NCBI GenBank assembly: GCA_015698045.1
Contig: BLAL01000261.1
Span: 372,001-436,000, forward strand
From: Rhizophagus clarus
Lineage: Eukaryota; Glomeromycota; Glomeromycetes; Glomerales; Glomeraceae
Length of the DNA: 64,000 nucleotides
Reading direction: 5' to 3'
Below are positions 25,130 through 37,240 of the stretch, one piece after another (position 1 is the first letter of the stretch; each line of letters opens with the position of its first letter). The position numbers and the translations under genes are program-made. The notes under the pieces were generated by a model. The model worked only from the letters and a program-made list of their open reading frames with translations. It searched no databases and was not told the origin of the DNA.

Positions 25130-26975
25130 TCAAGGATCAAAATATTCTGAAGCTATAAATTTAAACAATAACATATCGTTAAATAAAAAATCGCAATAAT
25201 AATCATTTACATTAAATAATTGCTATCTTCCAAAAAAAAAAAAAAAAGTGGAAAACTAACTTGATTTATTGAATAATAAATACTTTAATTGTCCAATTAA
25301 TTCAAATGTTTTTATAAAACATTTCTCATTACACATTAAGTTTTGCCATTCATAATCACCATTTAAATAAATTTAAACATTACCTGAATCAGATTGGACA
25401 GATAAGAAATCTGTAGAATTTATTGGTTCTGAAAGATTTTGAAAATTTAAAGGTCTACTAACATAAAATGCTTGAGAATGAACATTAAGATTTTTAGACT
25501 TATTTTTATTTGAATTATTTTTATATTCATTTTCTCTAATTTGTTTCCACTCCTTTACTTGAGAAAAAATTTCACTATCATTATTCAATTTTTCATCATC
25601 CCATTTTTTTAATGTTTGATATAATTCTTCAATAGTTGGTCTATTTTTGGCTTTAGCATCCCAACATTTCATAATTAATTCTTCAAATAATTTTGGAGTA
25701 CCTTTAAAAATTTTTGGTCTGGATCCGTTACATATTTTCTCGGCCAAAATAGAATCGTGAGGTACATCTTTATATGGAATTTCTTCTGATATAAATTCGT
25801 TCATGATGACTCCAAATGAATAAATATCTGATTCTTTTGTATATTGATGGCTATATAAAACTTCTGGTGCCATGTAAGGAAGAACTCCATAAACTCCTTC
25901 AAGCGATTGCTCTTTGTCTGCTGGTTGACACATTCCCACATCACTTATGTAGGGATAAAAATTTTTAAATAATATATTGCCCGAATGAAAATTTTTATGA
26001 ACTTTGTCGGCATTATGAATATTCATGAGCCCTTTCGCAATTGCTAATAAATCATAAATTTTTGAATTATATTCAGGTTGTTGACTTAAATAATAATTTC
26101 TTAAATTTCCATCCGTGCAATATTCTAATACCATCATATAATCTTTAGTATTTGGATCTCGAGTAATTCCATAATACGAAATAATATTCCAGAAATAAAT
26201 ATGAAGTTGAGATTTAATCTAATGAAAAAGAAATTTTTATATTAATATACATTACGATTATAAAATCATCATCGTATATTACATTTGTTTTAAAAAAAAA
26301 AAAAAAGATTACCTCATTTAAAAATTCAATATTTATGTCAGAAGAATTATTCAAACTTTTTAATACAACATGTTTATTTGAAGACCTTACCCATTTCTGA
26401 CTTTCAATCGACCAATATTCAATATGACCATCAGGCCAATCAGCCGAATAAATTTTACTAAACCCTCCTTCATCTATATAAGTAACACACTGGAAATTTT
26501 CATAAGGTATCCATTCAAGAAGTTTCGTATAATACACAGCATTAAGCTGTGAATATTGTAATAATTCATCAATATCTTTATTTTCACTGGTCCAATTTTG
26601 AAAATTTTCTTTAAACCTTTTAGAATTACATGGTTGACACCATTTTTTTCCTGTGCCAGGTTCATTACATTCTCCACATATTCCATATACATTTTTTCTT
26701 TTTTCTAAATCTTCCATGTAAACTACTCCTTTACTTGTAATTTCCTCTTCAGACGTAATGGTTGGATCAATAGAAGAAGAAGCCGAAGAAATCGTAACAT
26801 GAAACTTGATTTTTAAAATAAAAAGAAAAAAAAAAAAATATTTTACTTGAATTGATACAATAAAAATTGTTGTTAACTAAAAAAATGGAATAACTTTTAC
26901 TTGATATTTATTACTATCAAAATATTTCCATGAATTTTTTTGTTTTTCTTTAGACGTTTTATCCAAAGTTTCCAT
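25130..26975 (-). CDS. TKL-type protein kinase with N-terminal CxxC module
   Basis: Four-exon model: 26901-26975, 26313-26804, 25384-26218 and 25130-25152. It closes to 474 residues. Exon 2 carries YGICGECNEPGTG...WCQPC and the loop DEGGFSKIYSADW, where the third glycine is Ser. The phosphate-anchoring lysine is in VVLKSL. Exon 3 has VHKNFHSGN, so the catalytic Asp of HRD is replaced by Asn, then SDVG in place of DFG, and MAPE. Loss of the catalytic Asp and of DFG Phe/Leu suggests a pseudokinase, although the Asp of SDVG remains. The tail is short (SEYFDP). If the last intron is retained, the frame ends a few codons later at 25373. The middle tail exon of its paralogues is not recognisable here. 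Confidence 0.8.
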
Positions 26976-28262
26976 GCTAAATTGGATTATCGTTAATGAA
27001 CTTTCTTGATTTGAACTTTTGAACTTTTTTAATTTTGAAAGTAAATTTAATCCCTACCTTAAAGAAATGAAAATCAGAATGATGAATTTAGAGTTGTTTT
27101 ATAGGCAAATTATAACAGCGGAAAGCCGGAACACGAGAACCAAACTCCGCTAATCAAGTCATGTGACTCATCCGCTGAAGGTTTTAGTTGTGAATATGTT
27201 TATGCTACGGCGTAGGCCGAAAAAAAAAACAATCGGAAAAAACTTTTATAACGACAAAAAAAGATATTGTATGCTCAAGAAGCACCTGCAACTGATCCAA
27301 TAATCGAATATCAGTTTTTTTCTTCCAACATTCTACATTTGATGATCAGCCGTTATTTTTTTTTTTTTCGAGGTTTAATTAATTAATTATTATTCAAATT
27401 ATATAAATATTTTTTTTTTTTTACATATTTTTTCTATTCTGCTGAGCTTATTTAAGATCTTCCGCTTATGCAGTACGGTTAAACCTTCTTATTTACATGT
27501 AATAAAATACACGCTTAAAAAAAATTATTGATTTTTTTTCGAATTTTCGAACTTATGTAAGAGTTGACGCCCAGATCATTTTTATTCAATTTCTGCAGCT
27601 AATGTTTACGGAGTTCAATCTAATAACCATTTGAGCAATCACTTTCGTTGTTGTGAACTTTTGTAATACAAATAAAAAGAATTTTAAATCCAAGAAGCCT
27701 GTCTACGGGTAATTGCTGTTTTATTTATGTTGCATTTTAATTTTAACTAAACCCGAACATAAAGTTATTTCCGAATTTTTATTTTAAGATTTTAATAAAT
27801 CCGGAATTTTTTTTTTTAGAATCCGCATTTATTAAGTTTGCATATAAATAAATACTCCTTTCATAAAGCCGCTTTTTTTTTTCGGGTTCCACGACGGTAA
27901 ACCAATAACAATGAACTCAAGCTACGACTACAATCATAATTGCAATTTTTTTTTTTTTTTTTTACAAAAAGATTTTTTTAAAAAATCAAAAACATGGATA
28001 TATATATATACGCAAATTTTCCGCAGCAACACTTTTTTACGATCGGATTTGATGATGTTTTATTTTCATGATATTAAAATTTATGATACGAAATAATATA
28101 TTGTAATTCCAACGCATATTTTACCTGAACCAAGTAATATTTAATAAACCATACTTGCACGCACGAACCGAAATTCGTTTGACTTATATTTCCGTTAATA
28201 TACAGTATATTATTTTGTACATTTGATAATGAAATAAATTATTACAAATAAATGTCTATTTC
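26976..28262. other. AT-rich spacer
   Basis: Contains the presumed promoter of the minus-strand kinase and several poly-T runs. A 61-codon frame at 27911-28096 is low-complexity and unsupported. Confidence 0.4.
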
Positions 28263-28868
28263 CTAGTCATATGACATGTTATATGACATGCTATAATTGT
28301 CTTGTTGTGACTTTTCCTTATACATATTTTTCACATTTTCTGATTGTTTACTCCATAATGTACTTGCTAAGTCCAAGTTTTCTTGCATAGTGAGACTATA
28401 TCCTAATTGACTCAGATATTTATCCAATTCACCTCTAAAAAATATAAAAGAATTTCTATCATTCATATCCTTAATTTTTTTAGGACTCATCCTTTCATTA
28501 TCTTCACAATCAGGTGGCTGCTTACGCTTTTGATTTATTGAATTCTGAATATGTTCGTCATTTAATAATTTATTTATTCGTTTCGTAAGATCCATATAGT
28601 GTTTTCTCACAAAATGAGGTTCATTCATCCATAAAATGCTAGCTAAGAAATGATAGTATTTTTGCATAGAAAATTTTACTTCATATGCCATCAGATGATT
28701 TCTAAGGTATATTCGGTACAACATGTAAGCTCCTATTTTGCCCAAATCTTTATTATTTACATTTTTAAAAACATACTCTTTCATATTTATATCTGGTGGA
28801 AAATTCGGTCTATACTTCTCGAGGTCATAAAAAATTTTTCTGATTATATTTATATCTTTATTTTCCAT
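28263..28868 (-). CDS. HMG-box protein with two box-like domains (MATA_HMG type)
   Basis: Single-exon frame of 201 residues. The first HMG-box-like segment, at about residues 48-105, starts GAYMLYRIYLRNHL and contains LASILWMNEPHFVRKHY. A basic linker follows (QKRKQPPD...SPKKIKD). The second, at about residues 137-187, starts NSFIFFRGELDKYL and contains ASTLWSKQSENVKNMYKEKS. The pattern of an N-terminal (N/A)-(F/Y)-hydrophobic-Arg helix and a central Trp, then an aromatic helix, is that of the HMG-box DNA-binding fold. Such proteins are strongly expanded in Rhizophagus and resemble fungal mating-type HMG proteins, but membership in a mating locus is not implied here. Probably a nuclear DNA-binding protein; target unknown. 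The C-terminus has a short Tyr/Ser/Met repeat. Confidence 0.7.
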   Translation of the reverse strand: MENKDINIIRKIFYDLEKYRPNFPPDINMKEYVFKNVNNKDLGKIGAYMLYRIYLRNHLMAYEVKFSMQKYYHFLASILWMNEPHFVRKHYMDLTKRINKLLNDEHIQNSINQKRKQPPDCEDNERMSPKKIKDMNDRNSFIFFRGELDKYLSQLGYSLTMQENLDLASTLWSKQSENVKNMYKEKSQQDNYSMSYNMSYD

Positions 28869-29603
28869 CTTTATTAGTATCTTGCTCTCAAAACTTATAT
28901 CTTTTGGTGATATTACAGACTTTTTTTTTTAATATACAAGGATACAAGTTATCGGAGTTTTAACATTCTTTTTTTGTTGAACGCTGAATGTTACACGACA
29001 GTTCTTAATAAAGTAACCGATGAATGTAAAAAAAAAAAGTTTAACCTAATCAAACATAACGCCTAACAACGCCTTATCATGGTAAAAAAAAAAAATCAAA
29101 GTAAAAATGGAAATATCGGAAATATCGGAAACGTTAAAATAAACAAAACCAAACTTACAATTTTCCGCTTTTCCTTTTGTTGATACATTGCTTAACCTGT
29201 ATAAAAAAGGCGTTATATTTGTCTGATATATTGTGATCAAAGAAACTGTACATTTATTGATAAACGTGCATCATGAAAGAATATAGGCAATTTGTAACAC
29301 AAACTTTCATTACTAAGTTTTCTTTGTTAAGATACCTCTTTTGGAAAATAACTTCCAATGAATTTGTTTATTTTAGTAATACTTTTATTAGATTATTTTC
29401 GTTTCAAATTTCTATTTTCGTATCATTTTCGTATCACGCGACTTTTATAACTCAAAAAAAAAGGTCTAACCATTTATCTTTCATAAAAAAGTCTTTCTTC
29501 TTTGAAAAAATCCGATTTAATAAATTCTTTTTAAATATTTATTTATTTAAATAAATATATTATAAGAGGAATAATATTATACAATCAGCAACTTCATTGT
29601 CAA
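28869..29603. other. Spacer between divergent HMG-box and Myb-like genes
   Basis: This 735-bp interval lies between two outward-facing start codons and so should hold both promoters. Frames at 29046-29240 and 29273-29554 are Phe/Ile-rich without motifs and are treated as noise. Confidence 0.4.
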
Positions 29604-30354
29604 ATGCCACCTTACAAAAAAACAAGATCAAAAACAAGAACGGAAGGTCTTGTTATTAGAGGATCATACAGCGAACAGGTATATGTATTTATTACTTATT
29701 CGAAGAAAAGCCTTAACCGTGCTTTTTTTTTAATTTTTTGATAACATTTATAAAGGAGGATATTCAACTTAAAAAATTATATAAACAACATTCTGATAGA
29801 CCAGATAAGTGGAAAATAATTGCAAGTGAGTTAAATCGTAACTATAAAAGTGTTCGTGAGCGGTAAGTTTTTTTTTTTTTTAGTGATTGTATTCGAAATT
29901 CGAAAAAAAAAGATTATTATTATTTTTTTCCTTTCTTTCTTTTTATTTACTTTAACGTTACCGTCATACATGTTAGATATGTTAATCATTTGGATCAAAC
30001 TAGTTTGTATCTTGCCTTTATAACGATCTACTTTAAATTATTTATTTACGTAAAACACTAATACATGAAATTGTTTCAATAGTTGATAAATCAGAGTTAA
30101 CAGTTGAGGAAAAACGTGAGATTGATGACCTTCAAACTAACCCATGTTATCTTAAGGAATATCGCAACAAGTGGCCGGAGATAGCAAAGAAATTATCATT
30201 AAATAGAAAAGAGGGAAGAAGAACGGAATTGCAAATTAAAAATTATTGGAATAGTAAAGATCGAGCTCAAAAACGTAAAAATCAAAATAAGGAACGAAGT
30301 TATGAACGAATTTCAAGCAGAATGAATATAAAAAACATTATTAGGGACGTTTGA
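29604..30354 (+). CDS. Myb/SANT-domain DNA-binding protein
   Basis: Four exons, 29604-29678, 29756-29862, 29977-30002 and 30083-30354, close to 159 residues. Two Myb-like repeats are visible. Repeat one, about residues 26-68, contains EDIQLKKLYKQH, KWKIIASELNRNY and SVRERYVNHLDQT. Repeat two, about 70-130, contains LTVEEKREIDDL, KWPEIAKKLSL and RTELQIKNYWNSK. These are the classic spacing of tryptophans and the recognition-helix pattern 'xVRERYxNHLD...QIKNYWxSK' of R2R3-like fungal Myb proteins. Exon 3 is only 26 nt, with a GTTTGT donor. A basic Arg/Lys-rich C-terminus follows. Likely a nuclear transcription factor. The exact frame closure and family match make this more secure than the absence of a long open frame would suggest. 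Confidence 0.8.
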
Positions 30355-31483
30355 TCAATTTATATGTTCTACATTTAGTGTTTTGATCCTACCAATAGAA
30401 ATTATATTAGATTTAATAAAATTTTTTCTTAAAAAGATTTATTTTAAGATTCTTTTATTTGGCTAATTTTTTGTTTGTTTTTTTTTTAAAGTGAAATTAT
30501 CGTACTCTTATGCTTAATACTCACCCTTAGTTAGATACACTAATATTTTTACTTGAATGATTAACGGAATTCATTAAAAAAATTCAAATATTACTTTTTT
30601 CTTTTGTAGGAACGGTTCTTGAAAGCATTTAATAATTAGTAACGTTATAATTTTGTGAATTATTACTATGTGTACTATTTAAAAGTAAAATAATGCTCTT
30701 TAAATAATCCTTAAGTTTTAAAAGACTTTATTTTATTTTTAATAATATAGACGAAATAGAAAATTTATAATTTAACGAAAACCATCTGCGGACAGGTATC
30801 ATGTGATAATGCGTGAACGATAAAATAATGACTTTAATATACTGCACTATCATTTTAATACGTAATAAGAAATGAGATTTTCTGGCTTCAAAAAAAAAAT
30901 CTATATCGATCAGCTCAGACGACGCAAAACTATAAAATTGGTTTTCATAACCTGACTAGAGTCGGTAAATCGCAAATTAGATTCTTTTTTAATATTTATA
31001 TATAAAAATAGTTTATATTTTTTAACAATAATATCACGAAATTTCAGAATTTTCAACTATAAATTGCAATTAACATATGAAATTATTGATCGGATGACCA
31101 GGCTTAGCATAGCAAATTTAATTAAAAAAATACGGACAGCCGGATTCCAAAAAGGCAAATTGTGATAGGAAAACTTATAACTTTGCATCGCCCAAGTCTA
31201 AATGAGTGAATAATATTCTTGACAGTAAAATGTATTTAGCGTACAGTGCACAGTCGGTGACACGTACAATCATCATCACAACGACAAATAAGATGATGTT
31301 CGCCGTATTCGTTATGTGTAGCTATGCTTACCAAAAAGAGATAAGTAATACGTGTTACATAGTTCCATGGAATTCTTTCAATCTGCATAGAAATTCCAGA
31401 ATTTACGGAATTGTTTTTCCGAAACAGTTAAAATAAATATCAGATGCATATGGTTGGTTTTACAACTTTATTGGTGACAAATC
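30355..31483. other. Spacer upstream of the CxxC-duplicated kinase
   Basis: No gene supported. The segment around 31085-31190 resembles the region upstream of the kinase at 47631, including the shared word AAAAAGGCAAATTGTGATA, so it is probably a duplicated promoter block. A 76-codon frame at 31206-31436 is not supported. Confidence 0.45.
31149..31190 (+). promoter_or_regulatory. Upstream block shared by two kinase genes
   Basis: AAAAAGGCAAATTGTGATA followed by an AACTT...TTGC(A/G)TC stretch occurs here and at 47549-47586. Here it lies about 300 bp before the start codon, there about 65 bp. Either a conserved regulatory element or simply duplicated DNA. Confidence 0.4.
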
Positions 31484-34339
31484 ATGGAAAATAATGATAA
31501 TTTTCGACCAACAAGATTAATATCTAGCTTTATACCAATTTCATTCATCCCTTTCAATAAAAATAAGGACAACTGTGATTGTGGAAATAAATATTCCAAG
31601 ACTCTTTACTTCAACCAAAAATATTGTAGAAATTGCTTATCTGAATATGTTAAAAATGAAAATAATATTGTTAGTCACTTAAAGGATCAATTACCTAACT
31701 TCGACTTGAAAACATGGATTAGAATTGATGTTATAATATATACAGATAATAGTATTCAATATAACAAACATGATAATTTATATAAACATAACATTCAAGA
31801 ATTCCGAGAATGGTGTGAAGACAGCTCTAAAATTTTATATTTTAAACAAATAGTCAGTGATTACTTAACTTCATCTCATATTGATGATAATTGTAAATTA
31901 TGTGGAAAAGTGATTGACCAACATGTTCTTTTATGCTCAGATTGCTATCGAATTTCTTCTAGATGGATAAAATCAAACTCATCAGAAAATTCTGCTCTAA
32001 TTATTTATTTACCTTGGTGGGATACTTATGATCAATGCATTACTTGTGGTTCACAGCTAGAATTTACTTCTGACTGTCAAAAACGGTGTTTATATTGCTA
32101 TATATTTTATATTGGATGCAGATATTGTTTAACAACGAATATTGTTTTTGGGTTCGCAGATCAATCTCAATGTAAAAAATGTGGAAGAACATTATCTATC
32201 ATTACAAATGTGACGGGTATCAAAGAGTGCTTTTTAACTCAGGATCATATCAATCAGATTGCTCATTATATAAATAATGTTGATAAAGATTATAATCCGT
32301 TAGAAATATACGATTATATAAAAAGTCTTCCTATAAAAATATCAATTGATTGGATTTTACATTCTCAGACTATAAATTCAGAAAGTGACAATGAAAATTC
32401 TTTTAATCTTGCTATGCCAATCATTTTTATTCCTTTTAATAATGAAGAAGAAAAATGTTATTATTGCAAAAGGTTATATTCTCAAACACTTTCACTTGAA
32501 CAAAAATATTGCAAATATTGCTTATTTATTTATATTAAATATACAGAAAATATCAATATAGATGTACGCATATATACGAAAAATACTCAATGCGATAAAC
32601 ATGAACTGAGAACTTTGGGTTTCCGTACGCAAAATATCCAGGAATGGTGTAATTATTGTTCTGAAATTTTATACTTTAGACAAATAGTTACAAATTATTT
32701 GTTCAATATCATGAATTATGATCAAGAAATTAACAGAAATAATTATTCACAATTTTTTTTTGAATCATTAGAATCAACTCTCATTAAAAGACCTATTCCA
32801 GTTCTTTATTTACCATGGTGGGATGCTTATTATCAATGTTTGATTTGTAATTCACAATTAGAACTTAAATCTAATTGTCAAAAATGGTGTTTAAATTGCT
32901 TTATAATTTATGTTGGATGTAGATATTGCTTGACAACAAATATCATTTTTGGGATTACAAATCAATCTCCAATGTAAAAAATGTAGAAGAATATTATTTG
33001 TCATTACTGATATCAGTGGAGATAATAACATAGACAAATTCTTGTGTTGCACAAAATTAAATATTGATTATATTGATTATAATTGTCAAATTGATGATTA
33101 TATTAAAAACACTAACCCATTAGTGATATATAGTTATATTAAAGATAAGTTTAATTATTCTGCTTCAAAATTAAATATCAACTGGATTCCATATTCACAA
33201 ATTAGTAATTTGGAGAAAATAGCGGAAGGAGGATTTGGTATTATTCATAAAGCTTTAATAGATGAAAAAGTTGTTGCTGTAAAAGAAATCTTAAATTCTC
33301 AAAATCCTAGTAATTATTTTTTAAACGAAGTAAGTAGTTATTAATTCAAAAATTTTATTTTGAAAACATATTAATTAATTAACTTTTATTTTCTATATTT
33401 TAGGTAACATCACTATATCAATGTTATGATGAGAAATTTGAATATATTATTAGATGTCATGGAATCACAAAAAATCCTATAACAGATAATTTTATGTTTA
33501 TAATGAAATTTGCAAATGGAGGAAATTTAAATAATTATTTACATAATAATTTTACAGAGATTACATGGAAGGAAAAATTATATATTTTGTGGAGAATCGC
33601 AGATGGGTACATTATTCTAATTTTAATATATTATGTATAACAGATAATTAATTTTCTTACAATGATATTAATAACTAACTTTTTTTTTATTTAGCTTGCA
33701 AACGATTCATGATAAAGGTTTCGTACATCGAGATTTTCATAGTGGAAATATATTAATTGATATAATTAAAAATGGGTCACATAAAGTGGTCCAATATCTT
33801 ATTGGTGATTTAGGATTATCACAACTTGCAAATAATACTTCATCAAATAATAAAATATATGGGGTGATTCCTTATATTGCACCAGAAATATTTAAAGGTA
33901 TTGATTTTTCAAAAGCATCCGATATTTATAGTATGGGTATGATTATGTGGGAGTTAACAGTAGTCCTTTTGCTAATATTGAACACGATACTCATTTTATT
34001 TATGAAATTATTGATGGAAAGCGTCCTGAAATTACAAATGATATCCCTGAAGAATTTGCTTATTTAATGAAAAAATGTTGGAATTCTGTTCCTGAAAAGA
34101 GACCTTCGGCGAAAAAAATTTGTGGGACTATTAATCATTGGTTATCAACAAAAGATGATGAAAAAATTTTTAACCAAGCTGAAGAAATACGATTAGAATT
34201 AATAAAATCAAAAGTAATTGGTCCCGAATTCAGTGAACCACGCCATTCACAAGAAAATTATACAAGTAAACCATCTGTTGATTCATCTAAAATGATTTCA
34301 TTTAATATGAAACAAGGTAATAATAATTTCAATGATTGA
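31484..34339 (+). pseudogene. TKL kinase with duplicated CxxC modules, two frameshifts
   Basis: Three exons: 31484-33329, 33404-33606 and 33695-34339. The N-terminal 570 residues contain a tandem duplication of a Cys-rich module. Each unit has CxxC pairs, LPWWD(T/A)Y, and CRYCLTTNI followed by QCKKC, as in a zinc-binding domain. The kinase follows with EGGFGIIHKA, VAVKEIL, VHRDFHSGN, IGDLGL and IAPE, so HRD and DLG are intact and the domain looks catalytically competent. Two single-base changes break the frame. An extra C at about 32969 lies inside the second QCKKC, where the first copy reads through. A missing base near 33958 lies between WELT and SSPFAN. Both corrected frames agree with the family pattern. 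Start codon as the first Met of the open frame. Recent pseudogene, assembly error or variant allele. Confidence 0.75.
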
Positions 34340-37240
34340 AGAATCAAAGGTTATTCTTATAATATCAAGATGAAATTTTAATTAATTTAGTTTATTAATC
34401 TCAATTTTCTTAGAATATATTACGAAAGAATATGAGCTTGATATAGAAAAGATTCAAAAGTACGAATAAAAAGGAATACACGAGAATTTTGTTAATAGCC
34501 CATGTTATTGATTTGAATTTTTATTTTTGATCAAATAGAGATCAAAATTCAAACATTTAGCACCATTCAAACTCATTAAGAAATCCTCTAAGAAAAGCAA
34601 AATATTGAAATATTGAATGTTAAAATTCAAGATAATAGTAATTAAAAGCATTTAATTTATATAAGGCTATTTATTATATTGGTTAATATTACAATATTAC
34701 AACATATATATATTGTTATAGTTTTATTTCAGAATTATTCATTTCCAAATTTCAAACAATTTGCCGGCCAGATTGCCAGATTGCCACTGACAATTTGAGC
34801 CTATCAAATGGCCTCGACAATCTGAGCCTGTCGAATGGCCTCGATCGAAACAGCATGTTTAACAACAATTTTTACAATCTTTCTATTATGAAATTATCTG
34901 TTACTTTAGAACCGACCAAATACATTTGCCTTTTTTTTTGAGAATGTATTGATAATGATAAAATAATAATATTTGTACGTTATTACTTATCATTTTATAT
35001 TTAGAAAACATGAAAATTTTGCGAAAATTCATTGGATTCGAAATGCTATACACTTCTTTAGTGTTGGGAATTGCATATTATGATTATGGGAGAAAATCGA
35101 ATACGTAAATTTCGTTAAAATCGTTAAATCAACGGTATTCAAGAACATCGCGAATATAAGCAACCAAATTTCTGGCCACTTTAATTTAATTTATGCACGT
35201 ATTTTATATTAGTGTAATTGCTGATTCGTGAATAATGTTTTCTGATCTTCTTAAAAGTAAATTAATTCTCGTGCCAGATCAGATTCAACAATTAAATTCC
35301 TGAAGTTTTTAAAATTTTTCATAATCAAAATAAATAATGAATGATAACTTGTTGTAAGTTTAACATATATTTTAGAGCTACATTTATATTAATGACCTTA
35401 TTATGACTTACAATTTTGCGGATTAGATATAGATTCGAACCAAAATCGGCTCTTTACGTAAATTTCGCGGTTATACAATATATGAATGCAAATAATATGC
35501 AGAGAAAGTATTATTTTATATGCATACTGTGGAATTTTATTTCTTCATATTTTTTGTAGATCGATAAATTGAATGAAACGAAACGAATTGGGCATTGTCA
35601 AAAAACAAAATATTTGGAATTATGGCAAATGGAGGACACGACGAAGAGAAAATGCAAAAATGATGATTCTGAGAAAAAGGGAATATGATGACTATATTGA
35701 AGATTAAATGGAACAGGATTAACATCATGAACGATTTGTGCGCTAATAAAAATTGGTTACGCATTTGTACTGATGCAATAATCTAAAACTGTTTGCATAG
35801 CGTTTTCGTTATGCATTCCTTCCCCCGAAAGTTATAGCATATAATTATTATACAGGTATTCCGAATTAATGACTAGTGAGGATTGAATCTTGTGTTGTGA
35901 TTTACATATATTGCACATCACGATGTTAGAATTGAACGAAAATGGAAATTGGAGATTGTCAACAGATCGATTCAATAGCCACAGAATAAAAGCCCACCGT
36001 AAATTATATAAAAAGGTGATGCATATAAATAAAATAAATACACTATATTAATAACGAAAATTCTAATAAAATTTCAAACCTATCATTAATTGCATCATCG
36101 ATAGTTACAATTAAACGAACTTGTGTCAGTTGTGTGTACTGTATTCCGCAAAAGTAATAATAAGATAAGATGATTTTTTGCTCGGCTAGCTTCTTGAAAA
36201 ATGTCATCACGATGTTGATCGATTTAACGCCTCTATAGATGTTCCAAAATAAACGGACATACTACTCTTCTTGTTATATAATCGGTATTTGAAAAAATCT
36301 CTGATCACCATCACATATACAATGAAATTATTTACGAATATAGCCACATGCCTTAACATTACGCTTAATAAAATTTGACGTTTTCTCAGAGCAATGGCAA
36401 ACTTTCGTCCGCTTGACCGCTTCAACGTTCCATAATAAATCAATTAAATAAAATCATAGTGATTTATAATTAATTTTTTACTGCTTCTGAACAAATTGAA
36501 CGGGCGGCATCTTCACTTGCCGAATTCTTAATGCTTTGCGTAGTATCGTTGATGATAAAAAATTAAGCGATAAATTACTCGTATATAAGATGGATTGGAA
36601 TGTTGTGAAAATGAATCATGGTGGTGAGCATGAATTATATTACTTACTTTTTACCTTACTTACTGATACCCTCTGAATTTATGAAATTATTTAATCTCGT
36701 GAGAGTCCGCTTGCGGAACTCAGCTAAGCCTATATTATCTGTGCGATGAGTCTGTGAAATTCCGAAGATATGAGTGAAATAACTTATTTCGGAATCTAAT
36801 GTGATAAAAGACTATGGAGATAAAATCCCATAGTTAACATTCAATGATAAAACAAAACAATAATAGAAATTTATCTGAAAAGTGAGAGAGTATTAGTTAT
36901 TTTATTTGCACAAAGATAAATTTTTGTGAATTTTTCTGTGTTAATCAAAAGTTCGATATCTTATTACCTGATTAAAAAAAAAAAGAAGTGATCAAATACA
37001 TGAATGATCTTTTTAAAATCTCTGGAAGATTTTTAAATAACTCATTTTATTTAGACGACTTCATTAAAAAAAAAATAAAAATAATAAAAATTAAAAAATA
37101 TTATAATAGATAATAACTAATTTTAATATTATAGTATATAATAACCAATTTTAAAGATTTTCAATAACGTTAACGGTCTATCCTTCTTTTCGTAGAACAT
37201 TAAGAACAATGATTCAAAAATCTACACTACTGCTGGCAAT
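34340..37240. other. 2.9-kb spacer, no supported gene
   Basis: Frames at 35537-35764 and 36207-36443 (both minus) lack motifs and are unsupported. A 27-bp tandem repeat lies at 34789-34842. A short hairpin, ACTATGG...CCATAGT, is near 36811-36836. Confidence 0.45.
34789..34842. repeat. 27-bp tandem duplication
   Basis: Two adjacent 27-bp copies with the consensus GACAATYTGAGCCTRTCRAA followed by TGGCCTC, differing at three positions. They are preceded by an 8-bp tandem GCCAGATT pair. Confidence 0.8.

Noticed and set aside
35923..36051. 42-codon plus-strand frame starting MLELNENGNW
   Set aside because: No signal peptide, motif or splice context; this length is expected by chance.
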